Assembly: GCA_002914805.1 (NCBI GenBank)
Contig: JXTB01000089.1
Span: 37,775 to 101,774, forward strand
Length of the DNA stretch: 64,000 nucleotides
Origin: Parasponia andersonii
Lineage: Eukaryota > Streptophyta > Magnoliopsida > Rosales > Cannabaceae
Reading direction: 5' to 3'
Each line of letters begins with the position of its first letter. Position 1 is the first letter of the stretch. Shown piece by piece: positions 23,464-35,888 of this stretch. The position numbers were made by a program, and so were the translations under genes. The notes below the pieces were generated by a model. That model ran no database searches and was not told the origin of the DNA. It worked only from the letters and a program-made list of their open reading frames with translations.

Positions 23464-26290
23464 ATTATACCCTTATGGACTGATTAACATCAAACCCACA
23501 CTAGCTCCATTTTCGTTTAACGATCCATCAACATAAAGGTTCTACAACTTAGTTATATCCATTGAAGGTTTCTCAATTACTTCTGTGGGAAGATCAATGT
23601 CATAAGTGAACTCTGCCATAAAATCTGCAAAAGCTTGACATTTAATCACAGTGCAAGGTCAAAAATTGATGTCGAATTGACTCAGCTCTACCGCTCACTT
23701 AAATAATCATCCTGATGCCTCAAGCTTTTGTAAAACATGTTTCAATGGAAAATTTGTGAATCCCTCAATGGAATGTGCATGAAAGTCGAAGCTTCCTAGA
23801 TGCAATGACAAGCGCTAGTGCCAACTTCTCTATCTATGGATATCTCATTTTGGCATCAAGTAGTCTTTTGCATACATAATATACAGGTAACTGTATATTT
23901 TCTTATTCTTAAATTAACGCAGTACTTGTCGCATATTTGGAAATAGTGAGGTACAAATACAACTTTTCTTTTGGATTTGGTTTCGACAAGAGTGAAGGAG
24001 AACCTAGGTATTTTTTTCAAATCTTAGAATTCCTGCTCGTATTTTGTTGTCCACTAAACCTTTTCAAACCCTTTAATACCTTAAAGAATGATTGGCATTT
24101 TTCAGTTAATCTTGATACAAAACAACTCAGTAGAGCCACTCTTCTTGCCAGGCTTTGCACATCTTTTAGCTTACGAGGTAACTGCATATCAATCAATGCT
24201 TGGATCTTTTGAGAATTAGCTTCGATACCTCGCTGATTGACCATGAATCTCAAAAACTTCCTAGATTCTACTCCAAATGCTCACTTCTAGGGATTCAACT
24301 TCATCTGATACTTTCGAAAAATTTTGAACAGCTTGTCTAGATGCTTGACGCGATCTTTAACTTTTTTCGACTTCACCAATATATCATTGACTTCACCATA
24401 TGGTGGGGATTAATCCAAATGTTATGTTGCTATATGAAGACATCCAAATTTTCCTTTAGAAATGTAATTAGTTCAGCTCACATAAGTTCTTGAAGCTTCA
24501 CTCTGATTTTTAACACCTTCGAAGACTCGTCGATTGACGAAACCTCCAAGTTTTTGATGGGTCTAGTCCTGACTTCTCCATCAATTTCTCGTGGATTTAG
24601 GTCTTCGATTGACATTTTGGCTGATGCAATTTTATGCTGCTGGACCATCATTGTGCAAGGTGTTATGTCTCTCTTATTGCGAGCTTTAAAGAATCATTAC
24701 AATAGGATCATGCATTATATTGGTTGCCTCACACTTTGCCTACTCCATGTTAAGTTGGAAACTTCATGGCAAGATGATAAATTAAAGTAACAATTCGTAA
24801 TTCCCTCAAGGTTGGTCTTCCTAGTATAGTATGAATGTTGAAGGGTAATCAACTACCAAAAATTGAGTCATTACCATTAAAACTCTAGGATAAGTCCCAA
24901 CGTTCACCAACAGCTCAATCAAGCCCATCGGCATTATACTATCACTAGTAAATCTATAGAGTAGAGTAACAGTGGGTATTAAATCACTATCACTTAACCT
25001 TATCTTCTTAAAGGCATCATAGTACAAGATATCGATAACACTCCCATTATCGACTAATACTCGCCATAATTGCATGCTCCCATAGTTGATTTTTATAACA
25101 AGTGCATTGTTATGCTGGCAATAGACCTCCCTAGTATCCTATTCTGCGAAAGTAATATCTATCTCAGATACCCACTGAAGCTTCTGTAGAGGCTATTCGA
25201 GGTGTATCACATTAGTCAATAACTGTTATTGAGCTTATCATGCATATCTTTCCTATGCTCTCTTTGAATCTCCACCAATATGCAGGTTTCCAAAGATACT
25301 TCATACTTCGCATTGAATTTCTAGAGGTTACTATTGGTTTTCTTCTCTCACCCCACCATATTTCCTAGTATACTGCCGTAACTGCTCTTCTCTGATTAAC
25401 CTCTCAATTTCATCTTTTAGGGCCTATCGATTGTTGGTGTGGTGTCTAATGTCGTTATAATATCGATAAAACTTAATAGGATCATGTTTTGCCCTATGCC
25501 ATTTGATTGGCTTCGGCTGATGATATTATTCTTGTTGATTCATGATCGGATGGATATGATCTATGGGTATACTTAACTCAGTATAATTATTGAATTGCAA
25601 GGGGGCCCTAGGAATGTACAACTTCTTTGTTTCGGGTTGCTTCTCAGTTGTCTGCTCATTCTCCCTTTTTTTTTGAACTTTTTTATTGTTATCGTTGGTT
25701 GTTGTTTCCTTCTTCCTTCTTTATCTTATGAAGATTTTCTCGAGAAGATTCTACCTTTAGATATTGACCAACTCTCTGGTAGAAGTCTTCGAGAGTCCTA
25801 CATTCTCGCTCCAGCAACTTTTCCCAGAGTTTAGTCTCTGGCCGCGCTCAGGCCATCATTAAAATCAGGATCCTCTTTCAGGTGGATTGTTGACTTTTGC
25901 CAATTCTGAAGTGAAATGATTGAGGTATGATCATAGAGTTTCCTCTAGACCTTGTAGAATGACGGACAAACTGATCAAAGGAATAGTAAAGTTCATCGTA
26001 ACTTGAAATTGTCTTAAGAATGCAGTTTGGAATTACTGTGAAGACAAGATTAAACCAGGCTGAAGTCCTCGAAACTACTTTTTCGCTACACTTGTGAGGG
26101 TTACAGGGAAACACCTGCAACGTACGAGGTCATTAACCTAGTAGAGCTCTATCAGGTCCTTGAAGTGATCTATGTGGTCCTCCGGATCAGTTTTCCCATC
26201 AAAGGTATTTATGGTGGGAAGTTTGAATCCAGTAAGAGGTGCAGTACCTTGAACTGCTAACAAATTGACCTAACACTTTGGAAAAATCAT
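23464..26290 (-). mobile_element. Tat fragment: RNase H start, RT, protease, gag
   Basis: Continuation of the Tat element beyond the chromovirus. On the minus strand: start of RNase H (YVDGSLNENGASVGLML near 23490-23545), the RT-RNase H link, and RT C-part (RGIEANSQKIQALIDMQLPR at about 24150-24240). Protease follows at 24821-25075 (VDNGSVIDILYYDAF, VNVGTYPRVLMV), and gag at about 25860-26260 (LPTINTFDGKTDPEDHIDHF). It is decayed throughout, and the catalytic RT portion is not recognisable. The right edge meets the copia LTR. Confidence 0.75.
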
Positions 26291-26297
26291 ACATGCA

Positions 26298-28046
26298 TGT
26301 AAACTATAAAAAACATATGATCACATTATGTATATAGCAAAAAAATTAGTGGATTTAGTTTTTAAAAGTTTTACATGAAAACAGTTTTCATAACCATAGA
26401 ATATGCATATATCATATACAAGATCATGTATAACATAAATCAAATCTAGATAAATAAACCCTAAAGATGAGATTAGGGTTTACCTTTTGTAACATGCTCC
26501 TCCTTGTTCTTCTTTGTTGATGTTGATCAAATCTCTAACCCTAGATATTCTTGTCTGTCTATGGTCTTACTCTTAATTGATGGGGTGAGTAGACATCAAG
26601 TTGAATCCTTTATTGGAGAACGATTAAGAATATCTTTTTGATCCTTTAGAATACTGGGATATGAGATGAGACTGTGAGATTGTCAGAAACTAATTTCTTC
26701 TTCACTTAGCCTATGGTGGCTGAATTTTTTATTCTTTCCCTCTATCTTTCACGTGTAGCACTACTAGGGTTACCATGCAATTTTTTCTTATATATATCTT
26801 ATATATATAGGGCCCAAAACTACTAATCCCAATCTAATTAGAATTGAGCTTGTTCTCCAATTTGGGCTTTGAGTGTATTTTTATAAATATATCTAACTCA
26901 TGTAACTTATTTATAAAAATACTAACTTCTGTATAGAATCATTATTTAACACAATTTCATAAAACTAATTTTGCAAATACACCAACCAATTAATGAGTTT
27001 TGTTGAGCTAGACAATGGACCTAATAGATCCAAATAATTTAAGCTCTAATAGTATGATAAATACATAATAACTTTTATTATGGTATTTATATAAATACTA
27101 TTAGTAAAAAGGATACTCTAATAAAAGCTCAATACTGTACTGTTAGATTAAATGTCATGCTTTTTATTTAGATTTAATCAACTATTCTTGATTAATTGAT
27201 CCATCTAATATATTCTATATAAAATTCCCATACAATGCCATAGTTGGATAGGTGAAATTATCATAATATCCCTATAATACATATTTACCTTTAAAGTATC
27301 ATATTTTTTTTAAGGAATAATATTATCGATAATTTTGTTCTTAATAGCCATTTAGAAAAAAATTATCAACTAGTTCACAAAATGAATACTAAAATCTTAG
27401 ATTTAATTATCTTATGAATCTTGAAAGACCTTAAAGTGACATTAATGTATAGTGTCCTTAATTATTTAGTGTTTCTATTAATTGATAAGCCAAAACTTTC
27501 ATTATACCAGAGTTTGCCTCTAATTTCACAGAGACTAGTCTTTTAATAAATCAAAAGGCTACAACTTATAAAAATAAGGCCAATCAAATATTAAGGACTA
27601 AGATTAATATGCTAAGAGCTAGTTTATAGTAATACTAAGAATTGAGTTATGACACTCTAATTCTATATATTACCTAGTCTAATTTAATACACATAACTTA
27701 TTTATATTGTGCTAGTATTTCTATCAGAAGTTAGATATTTGAATGATTTAAGACACACCATTCCTGTTGAGATAGAAAAACACTACAATCTTTAGTGAAT
27801 AAAGTATTCCATCTTTATTTATAGATTATGAACTAGTTAATTTAGACTTAGATAAAGAAACAAGTCTCCCTATAATTAACACTTAATCACGTTTGTTTCT
27901 TTATATACAAATAAAACCATGGAATCTTTTTCAGATAAATAAACTATTCAACTGAGATAGTTTAATCTAGCAAATATCATAATTGTATATAAAATAAAGT
28001 TGTTTACACTAAAAAAGATAAAATTAGAAATATATTTTTTAGGGCA
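26298..28046 (-). repeat. putative copia LTR
   Basis: On the minus strand it begins TGCCCTAAAAAATATATTTC, right after a purine-rich tract (AAGTGGGAAATAATTGGGAT in minus reading, the typical copia PPT style). It ends near ATAGTTTACA at 26298, or TGCATG at 26294. It holds a TATA-type stretch at about 26795-26812 followed by leader-like sequence. Length is about 1.75 kb. Confidence 0.55.
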
Positions 28047-28159
28047 AATATCCCAATTATTTCCCACTTATCCAAAAAGCAGTAATGCAAACTTACATAC
28101 TAAAAGTCCAAAATGTTCCAAATAACCGAAATTAATGAAAGCAAAGATTAAGTGTTCAA

Positions 28160-29020
28160 TTAATAACTTAAAAGACTACGAAAGAAAATGAAGATCATAA
28201 GCTCTCTTTCATCATTTACTTGATGGACTTCTCTCTCATCCTCCAGAATGTCTCCACTTCTGCTGATAAATATAGAATTAGTAGATTGTCTATGAAGAAG
28301 GTAGACATTCTCTTCCTTTGGGTAGCCAAGCGGAAAATATTTTTCTGAATTCTTGTCAACTTCGTCTCCTACTTTCTTGCACAGGTATACCTCACAACCC
28401 CATATCTTTAGATACTCCAAGCACTCTACATAGCCCATCCATATCTGAAAAGGTGTCGATGTAACTTTATCTGATGGAGTGAAGTTGAGGATATACAAAA
28501 TTATCTTCAAAGCACAATTCCAATACCTTTTCGACATCAATGACTCCTTGTACATCAACTCTATAGTATGATTGAGTCTAATATTGTACCTTTTAGTAGC
28601 TTTTATACGACTATGCTTATAGATAGTTGCATATTTATAAGGAATAGTAAGATCAGCTAGCATTGACCTCAGTAGGTTACGTAGAGAATCCATATCTCTG
28701 TGTTCAGCTTGAATCTTGAACTTCTTAACCTTGGTGTCGTGCTGCATCCGCACTTTTATGTCAAACTCATGAAAAACATCTAGGACTTCATCGTATTTCT
28801 TCAGAAGATATACTTGACCAAAGCTCGAATATTCATCAATTAAAACGACAAACAATGTATGCTTGTTGTAGGAAACTACCTCCATTAGTTCGCAGATATG
28901 CACATGTACGCACTTAAAACATGTTTCAGCTTTCTTATAATGAGTGGTAAAATGACGCTTATACTTTGTAGGCTTCTTGCAATCTTTGCAATCTCTATCA
29001 TTGATTGTTGTTATCATGAC
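28160..29020 (-). mobile_element. copia integrase fragment
   Basis: A long minus frame shows a CxxC-type pre-integrase end (DCKDCKKPTKYKRHF), the core block VVLIDEYSSFGQVYLLKKYD, then MYKESLMSKRYWNCALK and the conserved TPFQIWMGY and LKIWGCEVYL segments of plant copia integrases. The first residues of the open frame, right of about 29020, belong to Tat gag or junction sequence rather than copia. Confidence 0.8.
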
Positions 29021-29129
29021 ATAAAACAGAATGATTGGGCACGGTCTGTAATGACCTTTGAGAAGATTCATCTCAAACAGTTCGACATGATTAGGTTCAG
29101 TTATGATGATGCGAGGTGGATTGCTCATA

Positions 29130-29756
29130 ACTACTTTTTTGACGTCGTTGTTCTAAGTATTGTCTTAGATCTGCAGAGTTCTACCGTAGTTCCCTACATC
29201 CTTTTAAAGATGATTCTCGATTGACGATTTTTGTTCGTTACTCAAATGATCGCGATTAGTGGTAGCTCTTTGAGAAGATTGTCCACGATCACGATCTATG
29301 TTGGAACTCCCAGTACCAGATTCCTATGGTAAATCTACAACCTTGCTTTTTCCCTTAGAAGTGTGATCTGCATGTCGCTCTTTCTGGACTGAGCTGGTCG
29401 TGATTTCTCATTTCTTGAATTTAAATCCCCCTTTCAGGTTGTCGAGCAGGACAATCTCTGAGGTGCTCCTGTTGTGGTGGTATTACTATCTGTCCTTCAG
29501 CAAGCCGTCTCAAAGAATCATTAATCTGATTAGTGATTTGCTGAAGATTCTCAAAAGCATCCTCTATACAATCTTGTCTCTGAATAATATTCTCTCCAAG
29601 TGTGATTACAGTTGGTTGATCCTGAACAGGATTGACCTATGCAGTAGCATTTTAAGGTTGATTTTGGCTAGCACCAATAATTCTGGTGTTTACCATTATT
29701 GAATGGACGAGAATAACAAACTCTTTGGTGGAATAACGTTCATTCTAGTGCCAATT
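29130..29756 (-). mobile_element. Tat gag N-part and primer-site region
   Basis: Minus-strand words such as DLRQYLEQRRQKS at about 29145-29185 and a Gln/Asn-rich leader match the N-terminal region of Tat-type gag. At about 29738-29752 the minus strand reads TGGCACTAGAATG, a primer-binding-site-like start directly next to the putative LTR end. Which tRNA it would match is not certain. Confidence 0.5.
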
Positions 29757-30290
29757 ATTGATAGAGATTTTGTCAATAATAAATTTAAGACATTGCAAAA
29801 TATGGCTTGTGTATGAAAAGAGTTGATAAAGTAAAGCAAATAAGGAGATAAGAATTTTATAGTAGTTCAACCCTAAAAAAGATAACCCTATGTCCACTAT
29901 TCTTCACTATTTTCTGGAGAATTATAAGAATTTCTCTAAGTCTCAAAGTGAGAGTAAAGAGAGAATTACAGAGAGAGTATATAGTGAAGTAATTATCAGA
30001 TCTAAAATAATGAGACTAAGCACCTTTTATATAGGTAAGGATGGCTTAATGTTTCTTAATTACGAAAACAGAAAAGTCTATAATCAAAAGATACAATTTC
30101 GGATTACAACACTGAATTGAGTAATAACTAATAAATAGATTGATTAATCTTTACTCAGAAGCTCATTTCTCTTTCTTCGCGGATTGCTCATTTAAAGAAG
30201 CTTGATTTAGTTTGTTTTTCTGATGGTTGCACATTATTTATTCGAGGAAGATCACACTTTGATTAAAAAAAAAAAAAAGGGCACACATGC
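29757..30290 (-). repeat. putative 5' LTR of the Tat element
   Basis: Placed only by position next to the primer-like site. On the plus strand it starts TATTGATAGAGATTTTGTCA and runs to an undefined right end near the A run and GGCACACATGCGG at 30262-30295. No partner LTR was recognised, so length and ends are tentative. Confidence 0.35.
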
Positions 30291-30830
30291 GGCCTGATGC
30301 ATTTATCTTAGTTATTGACTTTCTTTCTTTAGCGTAGACCAAGATGTAGATTTAAGATCGCACAATAAAAAAGAAGGAAAAAAAACACATACTTTCAAGA
30401 GTTTTTTTTTTGAATAAAATACTTTCAAGATTTAAACAAATGCACATTAAAATTTCGTATAAAAATAAATATATTTTTTTAAAAAATTCAAATTAATTAT
30501 TAAATATACTAATTTTTAAACTAATCAAATATGTAAAACTTATAAAAAAATTCAATTGATAAAATGGGCTTTCTTCCCCATATCTCTCTTTTCTGTTGAT
30601 CTATTCCCTCCTTATCTCTCTTTTCTTCTTTAGATTCCACACATTCCTCTATTAGTTTCTCAATCCCCAAAATCCTTACTTTTTCTCTATTTTCTCACCA
30701 TTCTATAAACTCTTCACTATAAAGAAAATAAATTCCCCAAATTGTACACAAATATAATCAAACAGAAAAAAGAAAAAAAAAACTCTCAAACTTCATAAAT
30801 CAAAGAACTAATGAACCCAGAACCCATAAT

Positions 30831-30896
<66 letters not shown>

Positions 30897-32205
30897 ATAT
30901 ATCAATCTTCCCTCCTTCGTTCCTTCCAAATCCTAAAGCACATCAAACTCAACAAGAAATTCAACTGCAAGCCAAACCTGTCAAATAATTTCTTAGAACA
31001 ATACATAATCCATCAAATAACCAAAGGATAGCTCTACTATCAAACCCAATCTGTTGGCGTTCACAATTTTTTAGGGTTTAGAATTATACTTTCTTCCTTT
31101 CTAACTTAAGCTCTCTAAACAGGCCATGTGCATAATTTATGGGTACTTCATGGCAATACTTGACAGATTTAGTTGAAAGGGGATTAAATATTATTAAACC
31201 GAAAAACTTAGGGATTTAAGTGCTACAAAATAAAGGATGAGGACCATAGTGATAATCTTGGAAAAGGTTAGAGATGTAGCTGATATTAACTTAATATATA
31301 TTTATGTTTACATTTTTTAGGTAGCACAAAAAAGGATATATTTTAAGTAGTTTTGTTTGTTTGAATTGTTTAATTGGTTTGTATACTAGCTATTGTATGA
31401 GACTATCATTTATGTTTTTATTTTTGAAGGAAATAATTTCTTTCAATTCAAACAAAGATTACAATAAAAAATTAGGTTACACAAAAACTCTTAGAATGGG
31501 AATCAGAAAATTAATTCATTAACTTTAAAACAAAAAACCCTTCAAAGATCTCAAACAAAGGTAATTGTTATTAATGATCTTTGAGAAAAACTTCATGAAT
31601 GATGTATTATAACTTTTCAATTGTTTGTTTCGAGTATTCACTATTCGAATTGACATTTTAATTAATTTACTAGAAAAGTTCTACAAAATCCAATATATGA
31701 TAGCAACAAATTCTTCGGTTCTAAATCATAAATAATCCACACCTCAATGATAAGTCATCAATAGACAAAAACTACTAATAAAAACCAAAACTTCCATATA
31801 TTTGGATCTAAGTGGAGTATAAATACTATAGATACAGATTTAGATGGATATTTACCTTCATAAATGGAAGGATTATTTGAAAACAAAAGTAGAGATAAGG
31901 AAAGAAAAGGAGATCTAACCCTTTCTAGTAGTAGGAAAGCATTTACCAGTGTTGTGAATTCTAAGTTGATCAATATTTTAGCACACAATGGGTGGCAGCT
32001 AATGGACTTCGAGGCCTATCTATTTATAAAAATTGTGACAAATATGCCACAATCCTCATTGACAAATGGAAAACTAATAACAAAAAACTACGAAATAGAG
32101 TTTGAGGTCATAACATTTGTGACTACCAAGTGCTTTAAAGTAATTTGAGGATAGGTGATAGCTTCAAATGATGGTAAAATTGCATTAATAAGGTGGATTT
32201 ATAGG
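30291..32205. other. intergenic DNA, no gene seen
   Basis: AT-rich, with pyrimidine-rich stretches around 30570-30720. It holds the CT microsatellite at 30834-30896. The short overlapping frames at 31758-32148 on both strands are unrelated to anything recognised. Confidence 0.45.
30834..30896. repeat. (CT)n microsatellite
   Basis: An almost perfect run of about 30 CT units, interrupted only near the right end by TTT. Plant CT/GA runs are often found near promoters, but no gene start is visible next to this one. Confidence 0.95.
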
Positions 32206-32867
32206 TAGAGGTGACAAAATGGGCCAGCTCAAATGGGTCGGCCTGCAGCCTATCATCGTGGCCCGTGCCAGTGGGCCAGCCTAAACCTAAGGGTAAAGTC
32301 GGGCTGGGCCTAGATATCTAAGCTCGCCAATCTAGCCCGAATAAGACAGCCCAACTCGCCAAAAATAATTTTTTTAAAATTTTTAAATAAATTTAAATAT
32401 AAATTTTTTTCTAATAATTATAAATATACATTCCCTTATTATTTTTTCACACTTTCAAATTTCAATTTAATTCTAAATAATTTTCTTAAAATTTTTGTTT
32501 TAAGCTTTTTTTATCGACTATTCAACTTCTATACTTTTAGCTTATTTAATGATTTATAAATTTTTATCAATAGAAAAAAACAACATAACATATTATTTAT
32601 TGTTTTATAAATTTTATTTTTGAATTTCTAATATTTTTAACAAACTATACAAATAATAATCTTATTTTTAAATTTTTTTTAATTTAGGCCAAAAATTGAC
32701 TGGTGCGGATGCGCCTAGGGGGTGGGTCGAGCTTTATTTTTAAAATTCCAGCCTGACCCAACCTGGTCCGCTTTCTTGTTCCAATCAGTCTAGCCCGCTC
32801 TGTTTTTCCTTCCAAGCCCGTTTTAGACAGGTTGGGTCGGGCCGACCCTCTTATTTTGCCACCTCTA
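32206..32867. mobile_element. 662-bp non-autonomous hAT-type transposon
   Basis: Terminal inverted repeats: left TAGAGGTGACAAAATGGGCC, and right end reverse-complemented TAGAGGTGGCAAAATAAGAG. Both sides are flanked by the exact 8-bp duplication TTTATAGG (32198-32205 and 32868-32875). An 8-bp duplication and this TIR style fit the hAT superfamily. Subterminal regions are rich in GGGCC/GGCCC words, typical hAT transposase-binding composition. The middle is AT-rich and encodes no transposase, so it would depend on a full element elsewhere. Confidence 0.9.
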
Positions 32868-32875
32868 TTTATAGG

Positions 32876-34910
32876 CATTTTTCTCTCTCTAAATCCTTGT
32901 CCTGTCCTCTCTCTCCCATGCGCTTTGAAATTGAAAAGGTGAGGTTGGTGGGGTAGCTTGCGTGGATAAGAAGGAAAAGAGAAGTTATGTTACTTTTTTC
33001 AGAGGAATAATCTCGTAATTTTACACAGTTGGGTCCAATTTTAAGTCATAAAATTTTAGAGTTACTAAGAATTTTACCCAAAAAAATTAAAAAGAATTAC
33101 AAAAAATGTTAATAAAAGAAATATAGTACCAAAAAGATATTTTTGAAAATCAAATGTGGCATTTTTTTAAATACTTTGGGCTGGTGGAATTAAAACCTAG
33201 ACGAAAGAAGAGCGGAGGACACTCAAGTCCACTTTGCTAAAACATGATTATTTAAATTAATATTTATGGGGCTCTTATCAAAATGGCCAAATTTTGGGCC
33301 CATTTACCAAAAAAAAAAAGAAATCATGGGTTTCTTAGACAAACGGCCGAATTTGGTCATTATTTAAAAAATTTCCTTTTCAATACATTAAAAAATGACT
33401 GAATTCATCAAAAGCTGCCAAAATAAAACATTTTTATAAGAAATATATCAATATCAAAAACTAACAAAATTGATGTATTTTATATAAAGTTGATATACAA
33501 ACATATTTTTGATATTTTTACAAAAATTGATCTACCAAAAAACAGTCATTTAGCAAAATAAATTGAGAAAAGGGCCCTTTATTAAATAGGTATAAAAAAA
33601 AATCACCCATTTTATAAATTGGTGTGAAAAAAGGGCATTCTTATATGTTCCCAAAAGGGATGCTGCTTAATTGCGTACTCCTAGTTAAGGTCATCCGTTG
33701 GTTTGGAATCTTCTGGAGCAAAACTGATACTGGATCGGCCCAAATGCTATAAATACATAAAAAGCCCAACTAGGTCAATGCCCGGAAAAGATTCCCCATC
33801 GAGGTAAAAAAAAAAAAAAAACTAGCAATAAAAATAATTTCTGGATTTCAATTGGCATAAAGTTGCATAATGTATGCGTTCAGACTTCAATGTCACTAGC
33901 TTGATGGAATATTTTTCTAAATACTAGTCATCTTAGCCTCCACGAGGACCAAGATAATCTCCATCTTTTCTTTTTCTAATCATTTCACAAAACATTTAAA
34001 TTTAAAAATGCCACGTTTTACAAAAATGTTTAAATTTTAATATAAAGCGCTCTGCAATTAAGAGCCCCCAAAAGATTATTTTTATTTAATTTCGGAGGGG
34101 AACGCGTAGAAGTTGAATAAATTCAATTGTCAAGCAAGTTATTAGCTCATACCGTAGTTCTATGCATTTAATTTGGAACAAATTTGAATACATAAAAATC
34201 ATATATTCGAAAAATATTTGAAAAAATAAATTCAAGAAAGTAATGTGTTAACCTTGACATTTGTTTTAAGAAAAAACTGAAACAAAATAAAGGAATGCTG
34301 ATAATTTGTTGGCTTTGATTTATATATGTGAGACAAAAATTTGACAGACACAAGTCACGGCATCCAAAGAGATAATCAAATGATTGGTGTGATTTTCCAC
34401 AAATTCATTTAATTTTTTTAAAATTCAAAAACGAATAATTAATTATAAAAAAAAAATCTTTGGAAGATCTCATAAAATCATAGGCAAAATTAGCAAGCAA
34501 AGTACTATCAATTATTAAATAATATTGTATGGTCGGCTTTTATGATAATGCTAAATAAATACCCCTCGTTTTTTGTTTCTTTGGTTTAAATTTTAAGTAC
34601 CTCTTGTCAGTTTCTGGTGAACTAAATCATCGTTGGACATTCTAAACCTTGGTTGAGTTCCTTGACCCAATACTACGGTTCCACATTACTAGATTTACAT
34701 GTACAGATGCACTTGCACGACACGTGAGGGAAAAAAAAAAAAAATCTAAAGCAGGAGCTGAGTTTAAGGCTCATTAATTTAATATATATTTTTCAAATTA
34801 AGGTTGGTTAGTGTGCAGGCACTCAGATAAAATTCATTCCTAGGCAAAAAAAATAAATAAAAATTAAAAAAATTAAAGAATTAAAAAAAATAATATTAAG
34901 CGAAACCCAC
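32876..34910. other. intergenic DNA, no gene seen
   Basis: AT-rich, with many A/T runs. A stretch at about 33250-33640 begins and ends with GGGC/GGGCCC-containing words and may be a decayed element, but its ends could not be fixed. No frame resembles a protein. Confidence 0.4.
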
Positions 34911-34914
34911 ACAT

Positions 34915-35235
34915 GTCCTTACTTCCACTCCGGGCAGCCCGAGACGCGATCCTCCCTTTCAATTTTACCTGACCCAGACGCTGCCCAAGCTGCCCGAAGC
35001 CTGACTGGAAGAATTACGGGCAGTCAGTCACCAGTAGTCTCTCTCTCCTTCACTCACTCTCTCTTCTCTGTCTTGGTCTCTGAGCTTTTGATATTTCTAT
35101 ATCTTGATACCTCTGTGTTTCAGCGATCACGATCGGACGGTCCAGAATGAACGGAGCCTCTGACGTTGTTTTCTTGGGGTTTTAGAGCCTGAAATTCTCA
35201 GATCTGGTACCTTCGTCCTCAGATCTCTCTTCCCG
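34915..35235 (+). promoter_or_regulatory. promoter and 5'-UTR exon of the acidic protein gene
   Basis: Composition changes sharply at about 34910, from AT-rich intergenic DNA to a GC-richer stretch with repeated GGGCAG/CTGCCC words (34932-35025). A pyrimidine-rich patch follows (35038-35070, CTCTCTCTCCTTCACTCACT), typical of plant transcription start regions. A 5'-UTR exon ending at 35235 (CCCG|GTATGA) is inferred. The intron would run to an acceptor at 35861 (GTGTAG) or directly before the start codon at 35888 (GCACAG). The exact start of transcription is not visible. Confidence 0.5.
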
Positions 35236-35888
35236 GTATGAAATCTTCCTCCTCGTCAATATTTCCTCTAATTTTATCTATTCCGAGCTCTGCTAATGAA
35301 TTTCTTCCTCTGGATTTGCTCAATTTTTGTATTTTCATGCTAAGAATTCTCTGAACTCCAGTCTTCTGCAGATTTCAGGTTTGAATTCGTCAATTTTTGA
35401 CTCTGATTAACCAGAATATTGTTGTTTTGTTTGGTTTTTAACTTCTATTTTCGTCAGTTTTAGCTATACTAGTTGGAATTTTCGCGATTTCCGGCTAGTT
35501 CAACTTGTTTTTCCGGTTGAATCTCTGGTGGTTTGAGCTCTTCACCGGCGAGTTTCCCCTGCACAGTTCACTGAAAGTGATTCTTTGTCCTCTTCCTCTG
35601 AAAAAAACAAAAGAAAAAAAAATCTTTACGGCACAGCTTTTTTCCTTTATTCAAATTATTAAAAAAAAAAAAAAAAAACGTTTTTCATATTTACTAGTCT
35701 CCATATTTGTTTTTCCTTAAGTTATTTTTTTTTTTTTGAAAAAAATAAAATATTTATGTATATTTTTTTGTATGGATAGGAGATCGAACGTTTAGCAAGA
35801 CTTCGAGGAAACAGATCGTACGGTCAACGGCTAATGTTGTGTTTCTTTTTCGGTGGTGTAGGTTGCTAGATTACTGTTCGGCGCACAG

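Larger units (their letters stand above)
26294..29130 (-). mobile_element. copia-lineage remnant inserted in Tat gag
   Basis: Minus-strand remnant of a Ty1/copia element: part of integrase, a polypurine-like tract and one LTR, lying between two pieces of Tat gag (ending about 26280, resuming about 29130). RT and RNase H are not found. Edges are approximate because the 5' side is missing, so no target duplication could be tested. It is heavily broken. Confidence 0.65.
9430..30290 (-). mobile_element. old Tat-lineage Ty3/gypsy retrotransposon, nested host of other elements
   Basis: Minus-strand pieces lie in the right order for one element. From right to left: putative 5' LTR (about 29757-30290), PBS-like site, gag N-part (29130-29750), gag and protease (24.8-26.28 kb), RT (24.0-24.5 kb), RNase H (23464-23900 continued at 13370-13714), and integrase (12.08-13.3 kb). 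An accessory ORF on the opposite strand (9460-11346) lies beyond pol. Tat-type motifs are recognisable, such as VDNGS in protease, RGIEAN in RT and ASNNEAKYE in RNase H. The element is heavily broken, with many interruptions, and is split by a chromovirus and by a copia remnant. It is clearly the oldest element of the cluster. Left boundary and 3' LTR are not defined. Confidence 0.75.

Noticed and set aside
33250-33640. Possible small transposon bounded by GGGC and GGGCCC words
   Set aside because: Ends do not form a convincing inverted repeat and no target duplication was found.
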